Under the pieces are notes generated by a model, which saw only the letters and a list, made by a program, of their open reading frames with translations, did no database searches and was not told the DNA's origin. From contig NZ_FOHE01000012.1 in the NCBI RefSeq assembly GCF_900111445.1, forward strand, positions 42,165-106,164: a stretch of DNA of 64,000 bases, read 5' to 3'. Position 1 is the stretch's first letter; every line of letters begins with the position of its first letter. Made by a program: the position numbers and the translations under genes. Source of the DNA: Oceanobacillus limi (GTDB lineage: Bacteria; Bacillota; Bacilli; Bacillales; Amphibacillaceae). Positions 44,806 through 52,474 of the stretch are shown one piece after another.

Positions 44806-45930
44806 TTACCTTTCAACCGCACAACGGTTTGGCCCTGTTTCCATTTCTTTTTTCTTTTCCTCTTCTGGAGAAATTTTACCCATATTTGTTTTCCGAATTT
44901 CTTCATAAGCATTCGGCTGTGGTGGTAAATTTTCCGTTACCATCTTTCTAAATTGATTCTCGTCCTCTACTCGTAAACCCGAATTCCGTTGATAAAGTTC
45001 TCCTAGCTTCGCTGATACTTGGCCACCCTCACCTAGCTCCTCCGCAAAAGAATAATGGGCCGGTAGTACGATAAAATCCATCGATAGATTTTTGTACCGA
45101 TGATAAAGCGTGTTACGTAAATCCCCCACCCAATCTTCTGCTAAACCTGCTAAATCTGGACGACCAATTGAGCGCACAAAAAGGATATCTCCAGTTAGCA
45201 AATAGCGATCATCTATTATAAATGACGTACTTCCAATGGTATGACCTGGTGAATAAATTGGTTGAATGCTAATGTCACCTACTTTAATATCTTTGCCTTC
45301 TTCGAGAGGTGTATAATCAAAGGTGACTTCTTCCGCATCTTTTGGAGGTAGATAATATGTTCCTCCAACTCTTTCTGCTAATTGACGTCCCCCTGAAATA
45401 TGATCAGCATGGAGATGCGTGTCTAAAACATATTTAATTGTAACTCCTTTTTCAGAGGCAAAAGCTTCATAAATGCCCGTCATACGACTCGTGTCAATGA
45501 TCGCTGCTTCGCCGTTCGCTTCTACAAAATAAGATAAACACCCTTTACCTAGGCGGATAAATTGATAAAGTGTCCCTCCTCCACTTAATTCACCAACCTT
45601 CACCGGCTCCAAATGCTCACTCCATGATTTCATTCCACCTTCGAGACTGTATACATTTTCGTACCCTGCTTCCTCAAGTAGTTCTGCAACCATTTGAGAC
45701 GAGCCCCCTTTGGCACAGACTACAATCACCTCTTGCTCGATCTCCAGCTTCTCTACAACAGGGTCAACACCATCCAGTAAATTAAAATACGGCTCATTCA
45801 TCACCTCAACTTTTCCGCCTTCTATTTTCCAATTATCGAAATCATCGGTGTTCCTTACATCTAAAATCAACGTCTCCTCATGTTTTTTTACTTTTCTTGC
45901 TAATTCTTTTGTCGTCATTATTTTGACCAT
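44806..45930 (-). CDS. Rhodanese-metallo-beta-lactamase fusion (persulfide dioxygenase-like)
   Basis: 374 residues, start ATG 45930 with AGGAGG upstream. N-terminal rhodanese (about 5-108; [11 protein letters not shown], active loop VCAKGGSSQ), then an MBL hydrolase (about 120-320) with the metal motif [33 protein letters not shown] and PAHYSF. ETHE1/CstB-type persulfide dioxygenases oxidise glutathione or CoA persulfide; those I know have the MBL domain first, the reverse order. Last gene of a three-gene operon with the DsrE and TusA-rhodanese genes. Confidence 0.88.
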   Translation of the reverse strand: MVKIMTTKELARKVKKHEETLILDVRNTDDFDNWKIEGGKVEVMNEPYFNLLDGVDPVVEKLEIEQEVIVVCAKGGSSQMVAELLEEAGYENVYSLEGGMKSWSEHLEPVKVGELSGGGTLYQFIRLGKGCLSYFVEANGEAAIIDTSRMTGIYEAFASEKGVTIKYVLDTHLHADHISGGRQLAERVGGTYYLPPKDAEEVTFDYTPLEEGKDIKVGDISIQPIYSPGHTIGSTSFIIDDRYLLTGDILFVRSIGRPDLAGLAEDWVGDLRNTLYHRYKNLSMDFIVLPAHYSFAEELGEGGQVSAKLGELYQRNSGLRVEDENQFRKMVTENLPPQPNAYEEIRKTNMGKISPEEEKKKEMETGPNRCAVER

Positions 45931-45948
45931 GTATAATTCCTCCTAGCG

Positions 45949-46347
45949 TTAAAATGTCAGGGTAATATTGGCGTCCTTTGCAAATTCAATAAATGTTGCC
46001 GCTCCACCGACTTCGATTCCCTCTATAAATGCTTCCTTCTCCAAGCTCATCACATCCATTGTCATTTGACAGCCAATTAATTTAATTTCCAATTCCTGTG
46101 CAATCCCTACTAATTCCTCGATGGAAGGTACATTGGCTTGCTTAAATCCTTCTTGAAAATGCTCTTTTCCCTCTGGTAGTGGCAAGCTTTTATGTGCTTC
46201 TTTATGAATTAGATTTAGTCCCTCAAAAGTAAAAAATATACCTACCTCTGCATCGGAGGCTGCCGCTGCAGTCGCTATATTGAATACTTTATACGCATCG
46301 AATCGATTCCCATTTGCTGCAATAATTGCTACTTTCGTATTTGCCAT
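45949..46347 (-). CDS. DsrE/DsrF-like sulfur-transfer protein, copy 2
   Basis: 132 residues, start ATG 46347 with AGGAGG upstream. Same layout as copy 1, with Cys in KLIGCQMTMDVM. Located between the TusA-rhodanese and MBL genes (18-29 base gaps), a YrkE-like context. Confidence 0.88.
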   Translation of the reverse strand: MANTKVAIIAANGNRFDAYKVFNIATAAAASDAEVGIFFTFEGLNLIHKEAHKSLPLPEGKEHFQEGFKQANVPSIEELVGIAQELEIKLIGCQMTMDVMSLEKEAFIEGIEVGGAATFIEFAKDANITLTF

Positions 46348-46376
46348 GTAAAATCCTCCTAGTTAATTTGAGTTAC

Positions 46377-46946
46377 TTACTTTTTTTCTATCGGACCTTC
46401 CCAATTACTCATACCTGGAACGACATTTTTAACGTTTATGAAGCCTATTTCAGCTAGTTTTTGTGCAGCTAAATCACTACGGCTTCCGGTCCGACAAATA
46501 ACATGAAGCTCTTTATCATGAGCTATCTCATTAAAACGCTCTTCCAATTCTCCAAGAGGTATATTCAAAGCTCCTGGAATGTGACCAAAAGCAAATTCAG
46601 CTGGTTCACGAACGTCCAAAATGGCAATGGATTCGTCCCCTTCTACTTTTTGGCGAAGTTCTTCTAAATTTAATATAGCTTCATGTTTCGTTTCTTCTTT
46701 TGTTTCATCATCTGATGCTTTTCTTAGATAATGCTTCAGAACATCACCATCTTCCACAGTCCCTAAATATTGATGACCAGTACCACCTGCCCATGCCTTC
46801 AGATCAGCAGTTGACCCTTTATCGGTAGCTTGAATCTCGATGACATGTCCAGGTTCTAAATTAGTTATGGCTTTCTTTGTTCTGACAATTGGCATGGGAC
46901 AGGCTAGCCCCTTAGCATCCAGTAATTCGTCTGCCTTTATGTCCAT
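46377..46946 (-). CDS. TusA-rhodanese fusion protein (YrkF-like)
   Basis: 189 residues from ATG 46946 (AGGAGG six bases upstream; ATG 46949 is also possible). N-terminal TusA/SirA domain with DAKGLACPMPIVRTKKAI (sulfur-carrying Cys), C-terminal rhodanese (AILDVREPAEFAFGH, active loop ICRTGSRSDLA). Same domain order and size as B. subtilis YrkF. First gene of the three-gene operon with DsrE and MBL. Confidence 0.9.
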   Translation of the reverse strand: MDIKADELLDAKGLACPMPIVRTKKAITNLEPGHVIEIQATDKGSTADLKAWAGGTGHQYLGTVEDGDVLKHYLRKASDDETKEETKHEAILNLEELRQKVEGDESIAILDVREPAEFAFGHIPGALNIPLGELEERFNEIAHDKELHVICRTGSRSDLAAQKLAEIGFINVKNVVPGMSNWEGPIEKK

Positions 46947-47348
46947 CATAATCCTCCTTTACTTCTCTACCTCTTCCTGCTATAGGTTATTAACTTAATT
47001 CCCTGGATGAATAAATTCATTGTTAGGTTCTCCAAAAGTGATCATTCTATGGGTGAAATTCCCATGTGAATTAAGGTGATTTTAACCTTTGAAATGCGTA
47101 TTGATAGGATAAGTAGGATAAAAACTGCGGAATTTGTGTGAAAAGAGCTTCCAAAGCTTGCATCATTTATAGAGACTTTGCCATAGGTGCATATGGCAGC
47201 TTCAATATCCTACTGAATTTATTTTCTGATTAATATAAATAGTATAATTTTATAAAAGCATCTATAATAAAGACAGGCATCTATATGAGCAGATCCCCAC
47301 GTTTAGAAAAAAAGATAACAAATTACATATTTGGGGGAATAGGAGAAA
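46947..47348. other. Intergenic region upstream of the TusA-rhodanese operon
   Basis: No gene seen. It must hold the operon promoter on the minus strand and that of the next plus-strand gene. A small inverted repeat ATGGG / CCCAT with a 7-base centre (47049-47065) is weakly like the operators seen at 40.3 kb. Nothing else stands out. Confidence 0.45.
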
Positions 47349-48119
47349 TTGGAAATCCAGAGATCTATCACATTTCGGTCGTCGTTATCGATTGTAATTA
47401 TTCTTGTGTTAGCGATTTTGATATATGGTTACATTCGTTTTCAAATGAACGTAATATATCCTACTGTTCAGGTAGAAATAGAAGCTGATTTCTTATCAGA
47501 AGCATACTTTTCCGCCCTCTCAGAACAATACGATCAAATTCGGTCGGAGCATAGCAAGTGGTATGCATGGGACCATTCCGAAGCCATTGCCTCACATGCC
47601 ATCCTCACACGTATGATGCATGATTTGCTAGAAAAACAAGAGGATTTATATGGACATAAGCATTTTAATTTGTTTTTTGATACATTTGATCAACATGTTA
47701 AAGAACTCCCTTATATCACTGAAGAGATCCATTATTTTCGAAATCAACTGAATGAATATGGAGAGGCACCTAAACAACTTGAGGAAATGGTTGAACTTGC
47801 AGCATGTGGAAAATGGCAGTTATTCAGTGGAAAGTTTCATCGATATGAAGTAAACGATTATGATGCATCTTATAATGAGAAGTTTATATCAGCAGATGGT
47901 CGTTTTGAGGTTGTTTATAATACGGAAACAGGTCAAATGATCACAGATGCGATAAACATGGGTACGTACAACTATGCTCCTGGTAGTATTGCTCCCTGGA
48001 AGTATTATCTGCACCACAAATATGATAAAGTCTCTTGGAAGAAATGGGGCAATACAGATCAGGTGTCGTACGAGGAAATCAAACAAAGAGAGCCCTCAAT
48101 TATAACCTTTTTGCTATAA
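47349..48119 (+). CDS. Membrane-anchored protein of unknown function
   Basis: 256 residues, probable TTG start at 47349 with AGGAG just upstream. One N-terminal helix (LSIVIILVLAILIYGYIRF) and a soluble, charged domain that probably lies outside. It contains His-rich helical segments (EDLYGHKHFNLFFDTFDQH) and a C-terminal DUF-like part (ADGRFEVVYNTETGQMITD, NYAPGSIAPWKYYLHHKYD) that resembles a repeat seen in some phage or ICE-linked membrane proteins, but I cannot name a family. Confidence 0.65.
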   Translation: MEIQRSITFRSSLSIVIILVLAILIYGYIRFQMNVIYPTVQVEIEADFLSEAYFSALSEQYDQIRSEHSKWYAWDHSEAIASHAILTRMMHDLLEKQEDLYGHKHFNLFFDTFDQHVKELPYITEEIHYFRNQLNEYGEAPKQLEEMVELAACGKWQLFSGKFHRYEVNDYDASYNEKFISADGRFEVVYNTETGQMITDAINMGTYNYAPGSIAPWKYYLHHKYDKVSWKKWGNTDQVSYEEIKQREPSIITFLL

Positions 48120-48245
48120 ACTTTTTATAAGCAATAAAAAGCGCTTCCCTACGGAGAGCACTTTAGTAACATGCTGTAAAAAGTTATCAATAAATGGTAT
48201 AAAGACAAAAATAATATTTATTTCAAAATATAATTAGGACAATTA

Positions 48246-49217
48246 CTACTTTGCTAAATTTCTTATTCCTTTATCTTTTATATAATTTTCTAGTTCATTG
48301 TCTGAAAGAAGTTTATCATAATTACTTTTAACCTTACCTAATTGTATATCCTCTGTTAAATCTAATATAAAATTTTTAAAATCTTTATTCTCATCAGCTA
48401 ATCTATCTATTGTATCCCAATCAATAGCTTCCTTTGCTTTAGCAGGTAAAAAGATGTCACTTTGCTCAATTTCAACTGGATTTAAAATGACAACCCCTAT
48501 TCCAAATGAATTATTTAATCTTCTCAATTCATCTTTTAACAAAGGATCACTGTCAATTTCTAATGCTACTAAATATCCCTCGTTAGCCCAGCTCGAATTA
48601 GATACAGCTTGAAAATAATATTCTCTTAAATTGCTGAATGTAATTTTCACCTTCAACTCAAAGGAAAATAGCTTAAATGAACTAATTTTGAATGATTCTT
48701 GTAATCTTTGTGTTTCTTTTAAATAATCATTAAAAGGAAAATAAACACCCACCATGTCTGGATGGAGCCATTTATTATATCCTTTTTGGCTTTTCCTTGA
48801 TGATTCATGATAAATTGTTTTGGATAAACATGCAAAATGTGTATTTGAATATAAAAATTTAGCAAGAAGTGGATGTAGATCCCGTTCATAAAAAGAAATT
48901 GCTTCTGTTTCTAGTACCTCCTTATGAATGTCATTATCTACTTCAGCAATTAATTCCCTATTATTGATTTTTTGATCCTTTATAAAGAACTTTGCTGGCC
49001 TTTTACTAACCTGTACGAAAGGAGTATCAGAATTATCTTTAATATCCGTATATATTCTCGCACCTATTGTTGCCCATGGAGTCTTACCTGAAGAATTAGT
49101 TCTCCTAGTTAAATCAAGCTTTTCGGCTTCCTTCCATATCTCAATACTTGATAATGGTTTACCAACTGACTTTAAAGTTTCTATTGCTAATTCAGTAAGA
49201 GTGTAGGAATCACTCAT
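48246..49217 (-). CDS. HARE-HTH domain protein with restriction-endonuclease-like C-terminus
   Basis: 323 residues, start ATG 49217 with GGAGAG upstream. Residues 1-75 form a HARE-HTH domain (YTLTELAIETLKSVGKPLSS, IWKEAEKLDL, PWATIGARIYTDI), an HTH shared by chromatin factors and bacterial restriction proteins. The C-terminal half (about 110-270) has FSFELKVKI and YLVALEID typical of an Mrr-like or COG2958 nuclease fold, with the Glu-x-Lys of a PD-(D/E)xK site in FELKVK. Likely a DNA-binding defence protein, perhaps modification-dependent. Left edge of the accessory island. Confidence 0.75.
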   Translation of the reverse strand: MSDSYTLTELAIETLKSVGKPLSSIEIWKEAEKLDLTRRTNSSGKTPWATIGARIYTDIKDNSDTPFVQVSKRPAKFFIKDQKINNRELIAEVDNDIHKEVLETEAISFYERDLHPLLAKFLYSNTHFACLSKTIYHESSRKSQKGYNKWLHPDMVGVYFPFNDYLKETQRLQESFKISSFKLFSFELKVKITFSNLREYYFQAVSNSSWANEGYLVALEIDSDPLLKDELRRLNNSFGIGVVILNPVEIEQSDIFLPAKAKEAIDWDTIDRLADENKDFKNFILDLTEDIQLGKVKSNYDKLLSDNELENYIKDKGIRNLAK

Positions 49218-49690
49218 AATAGCTTCTCTCCATTCCTAAAACTGAATTAAATAAAACATTATTTTAGAACTACGTGATTATCATTTTAGTATTCTTTAAT
49301 AAATTGTATATTTTATTCATTATAACCCACTAAATTATCTTCACTAAAATAATAAAAGCAAGCGTGTCCTGCAAGTTACCCTTTACCTTTCTTCCATACG
49401 CATTACGTATTACTTATTTTAATGGAAATATTTGGGGTTAATCTCCATTTCTTATAAGTGTTAATACTTCAATGCACTTGGGCGCCATTATCATGCTATT
49501 CATAAATTAAAACCTCAATATATCCAAATTAATGTAAAACTGGTAATTAATAACTACTATTGTCGCAAAATAAATAGAAATACTCATGATTAATCTGAAA
49601 TGCCAATTATAATAAGATATGTACGAGTAGTGGAGGGGAAGAAAGAAATAGTTACTACACACACAGATTAATTAGGAGGAGGAATAAATA
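49218..49690. other. AT-rich intergenic region
   Basis: No gene or clear structure seen in 470 bases, apart from the strong ribosome binding site at its right end (AGGAGGAGG, 49675-49683). Composition is more AT-rich than the sulfur block, as expected for an island edge. Confidence 0.5.
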
Positions 49691-49804
49691 GTGAAACAAT
49701 CGAATCTTGAGCATATAAAGAAACTTATTTTAATTATAATTAAATCTATGTTGTTGATGCCCTCGATAGCTTGGTATATCAATGGGGGTGTACAGGTTGA
49801 TTGA
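49691..49804 (+). CDS. Small hydrophobic peptide coupled to the ABC gene
   Basis: 37 residues. GTG at 49691 has an excellent AGGAGGAGG 8 bases upstream. One hydrophobic stretch (LILIIIKSMLLMPSIAWYI). Its stop overlaps the TTG start of the ATPase gene, so translation is coupled. It may be a leader peptide, a bacteriocin-like peptide or the remains of a longer gene. Confidence 0.5.
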   Translation: MKQSNLEHIKKLILIIIKSMLLMPSIAWYINGGVQVD

Positions 49805-50486
49805 AGCACATGGAATTTCAGTAACGATTGGTAGTAGGCCTGTTCTTCATGGGGAGACAGTCCGATGTACACCTGGAAAGATGACAGCCCTTGTTGGTCC
49901 AAGCGGATGTGGTAAAACTACACTCCTACATTGCTTAGGTTTATTGCTCCCAATCGATAGAGGGAGTATGTCAATTAATGGAAAGAATGTCACTGGATAT
50001 AACACTGCAGAACGGCGCCGTTTTTGGCGTGATTACGCGGCATTTGTCCTTCAGGATTATGGGATTATGGATGAAGAGTCCGTTGCCTTTAATGTTACGT
50101 TGCAGGCAAGTTTATTCGGACGTCGTGTTACGGGAGACTTGGAAAGAATGAGACAAGCACTAGCGAAAACTGGTCTAAAAGGGAGGGAAAATGAACTCGC
50201 TGGACGATTAAGTGGTGGTGAAAAACAACGTCTTGCATTAGCACGTGCTATTTATAAAGATGCTTCTATTCTTTTTGTCGATGAGCCAACTGCATCCCTA
50301 GATCCGGCGAATCGGCGCAAAGTAATCGATTTGTTCGCCGATTTTGCGAAACAAGGTCGTACAGTTATTATATCCACGCATGATGCAGAAATGATTGACG
50401 CTTGTGATAGGAAGCATCGTGTCGGTTTGGACAATTCGGCCACTGACATGCCTAAAAGTGACCAAACTAATCAAGGAGGATCATAA
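49797..50486 (+). CDS. ABC transporter ATPase (MacB/LolD or lactococcin-972 exporter type)
   Basis: About 229 residues from TTG 49797, which has GGGGGTG 5 bases upstream (an ATG at 49782 lacks a site). Walker A GPSGCGKTT, signature RLSGGEKQR, Walker B ILFVDEPTASLDP, switch His in ISTHD. It belongs to the small ATPases that partner FtsX-like permeases. The permease seems to survive only as a fragment (50899-51195), so the transporter may not work. Confidence 0.85.
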   Translation: MIEAHGISVTIGSRPVLHGETVRCTPGKMTALVGPSGCGKTTLLHCLGLLLPIDRGSMSINGKNVTGYNTAERRRFWRDYAAFVLQDYGIMDEESVAFNVTLQASLFGRRVTGDLERMRQALAKTGLKGRENELAGRLSGGEKQRLALARAIYKDASILFVDEPTASLDPANRRKVIDLFADFAKQGRTVIISTHDAEMIDACDRKHRVGLDNSATDMPKSDQTNQGGS

Positions 50487-50845
50487 TGAATTCAAAGGTT
50501 AAGAAAATAAGTCTTATTTTAATAGGAATGGTCGTAATTGCTGGTGTTTTTGCTTATACCAACGGGCTGATTCCTATTGGTTCAAAAGATACACATCCAC
50601 CATGTAACCAACTTCCAAGCGTAAAAGAAGCGACAGATGCACTTGCAACGCATCAAGAACTAGCAGAAAAAATTGCAGCGGTACATACAGATATTACAGT
50701 TGAAGTAGGGAAACCGTGTTCGGAAGACGAGACAAGAGGGCTTGTGATGGTGACCTATGCAGAAGGGAAACAACGGGATGCCATCCATAATATACTGAAA
50801 GTTAATGAAGGATTTGGTGTTCCTGTACATCTAGTAAAACAGTAA
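50486..50845 (+). CDS. Secreted or anchored small protein of the ABC operon
   Basis: 119 residues, ATG 50486 overlaps the ATPase stop by one base and has AAGGAGG upstream. N-terminal helix (ISLILIGMVVIAGVFAYTN), then a Cys-containing extracellular domain (two Cys, PPCNQL and KPCSED, possible disulfide). Unknown family. Typical of accessory proteins next to bacteriocin-type ABC genes. Confidence 0.65.
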   Translation: MNSKVKKISLILIGMVVIAGVFAYTNGLIPIGSKDTHPPCNQLPSVKEATDALATHQELAEKIAAVHTDITVEVGKPCSEDETRGLVMVTYAEGKQRDAIHNILKVNEGFGVPVHLVKQ

Positions 50846-50898
50846 TTTATCCATAAATATTTGAAACCTATTTGTCAAAAGAATGTGGGGAATGAAAT

Positions 50899-51195
50899 AT
50901 GTATAAGCGTATTATCGTTGTGGTTGCGAGTGCGCTATTTGCTCTACTTGCACTGCTAGCGGTCGTTATTACCGACTTATATGATCAAGATTATCCGCTA
51001 GCAATTGGTGTGGAAAGCAAGATTCACCTCGACTATAGTGAATCAGAAGCTTCCATCATGGATGCCTTTACAACACTTGAAAAACTCGATGGTCAACTAG
51101 ATCTTGGCCTGTTAAAAATCGCGCCTGACCTTGCCAATGATAGTGACAGCAAAGTCTATGTATCTCTTAATGATCAGGAACTTCCATCCGAATAA
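50899..51195 (+). pseudogene. Truncated FtsX-like permease, N-terminal fragment
   Basis: 98 residues: one membrane helix (RIIVVVASALFALLALLAVVI) and the start of an extracellular domain, as in bacteriocin-associated integral membrane proteins (usually 600+ residues). It ends 9 bases before a REP-type repeat, so the rest of the permease appears to be deleted. An alternative is a genuine small anchored protein. No other permease is near to complete the ABC system. Confidence 0.5.
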
Positions 51196-51203
51196 GATTG
51201 ATG

Positions 51204-51276
51204 GGTAAGTAAATGCAGGGACGGTTCTTATGATTCTACAACTCATTCAAGAAATGAAGCATTATCTCCGTCCCTA
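51204..51276. repeat. REP-like element, decayed copy 16
   Basis: GCAGGGACGGTTCTTATGAT, loop, then GAAGCATTATCTCCGTCCCT. Most diverged copy and the only one inside the accessory island. Confidence 0.65.
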
Positions 51277-51373
51277 TGTTTATGCTAACAGAATATTTTA
51301 ATCGATGTTTAGAGTTTGAACATGAACATTTAGGACAGATGTTCGCTTTTTTGCTAGATATCAATATTGACGT

Positions 51374-52474
51374 TTAACAGACCCTAAAATAAAGAGCCTC
51401 GCAAACTATATCAAGAATTTTAACATCAAACTCTTTCTTCGAGATATTCATTGATGATAAGAACTTCTTGTTCTTTTTAAAGGACTTCCACAAAAGTTTT
51501 TTATCCATATCATCTAATTCAATTTTATATAAAAGATTAGATAATGCGATTATCAAATCTTTATGTGAGGAACATAAAACTTCATTTGCTTTTCCGTTAC
51601 CTTCAGAAATAAATTTGCTGAAGTCTTCTTCAGTATACTTTGGTTGCAAACCTAATATCGGATTAACAAGCAATTGTGTTGATGCTGACATCAAATTCAC
51701 ATAAGCTCCTAATTCATACTGCTGAGTTTCGGTCATTTGATTATAATCCACTCCAAATGATTCTATCTTTTCAATCGCATCGTTGAGTTTAACACTTTCG
51801 CCTTTTATACGAGATATGCGTTCATTAAGCTCGACAATTGCAAGTTCATATGACTTTTTATCTCGCTTACTTATCAATGTAAATATGTTTTCAAGTCGAT
51901 TCTTATCGCTTTTAGTCTTCCAAAAAAGAAGTCCACTACCCAAAAGTGCAATGCCTGCAATTGCCCAACCAACAGGTCCAGCAAGGGCTAAGAAAGCATT
52001 TCCGGCTGCCATACCGCCACCACCTGCTGCAAGTGCTCCACCACCTAACCACGCTAATGCTGCATTAGTGGCTGCAGCACCACTTAAAGCGGTTATAGCC
52101 GTACCTGTTGATGCAACACCGAAAGTTGTAGCAATTCCCATTGCTGCAGTAGGACCAAGGGCGGCTACTGCAACCCCTGCACCAACACCTGCTACACCTT
52201 TTCCAGCATTCTTGGCGACAGCATTTTTATAATCTGACTCGATTTTTTCAGCCTGATGTTTCCAATTCAAACGAACTTCTTTTAGTTTTTTATACTCCAA
52301 GTGTTTCTGACTCGGCACGTTTCTAATTTTATCAAATAGCTCCTGAATATCGTTTAGTGAAGTATATAGATTGCTAGTATATTTTCCAAGCTCCTCTATT
52401 TTATCATTTGTCTTTTTGATGGCGGATTCAGCTTGTTCTTGAGCAATCTGTAAATTTGATTTCTTCTTACTCAC
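51374..52474 (-). CDS. Glycine/alanine-zipper membrane protein, second gene of a two-gene unknown system
   Basis: 366 residues, start GTG 52474 overlapping the upstream stop (GTGA), with GGGAGGG encoded inside the upstream gene. N-terminal coiled coil (about 10-85), a very long Gly/Ala-rich hydrophobic region (about 90-186; VGAGVAVAALG, AAGGGGMAAGNAFLALAG) like glycine-zipper pore formers, then a soluble helical C-terminus with a coiled coil (about 195-240). No enzymatic motif. The layout suggests a membrane-inserting effector, by analogy with abortive-infection toxins. No homologue recognised. Confidence 0.7.
   Translation of the reverse strand: MSKKKSNLQIAQEQAESAIKKTNDKIEELGKYTSNLYTSLNDIQELFDKIRNVPSQKHLEYKKLKEVRLNWKHQAEKIESDYKNAVAKNAGKGVAGVGAGVAVAALGPTAAMGIATTFGVASTGTAITALSGAAATNAALAWLGGGALAAGGGGMAAGNAFLALAGPVGWAIAGIALLGSGLLFWKTKSDKNRLENIFTLISKRDKKSYELAIVELNERISRIKGESVKLNDAIEKIESFGVDYNQMTETQQYELGAYVNLMSASTQLLVNPILGLQPKYTEEDFSKFISEGNGKANEVLCSSHKDLIIALSNLLYKIELDDMDKKLLWKSFKKNKKFLSSMNISKKEFDVKILDIVCEALYFRVC

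Noticed and set aside
47285..47488. 67-codon ORF ahead of the membrane protein
   Set aside because: Overlaps the better-supported 256-residue frame and resembles nothing.
51276..51377. 33-codon plus-strand ORF after the decayed REP
   Set aside because: No ribosome binding site and it overlaps the end of the glycine-zipper gene.
51783..52232. 149-codon plus-strand ORF rich in Pro and Ala
   Set aside because: It is the antisense of the glycine/alanine region of the minus-strand gene; no start signals.
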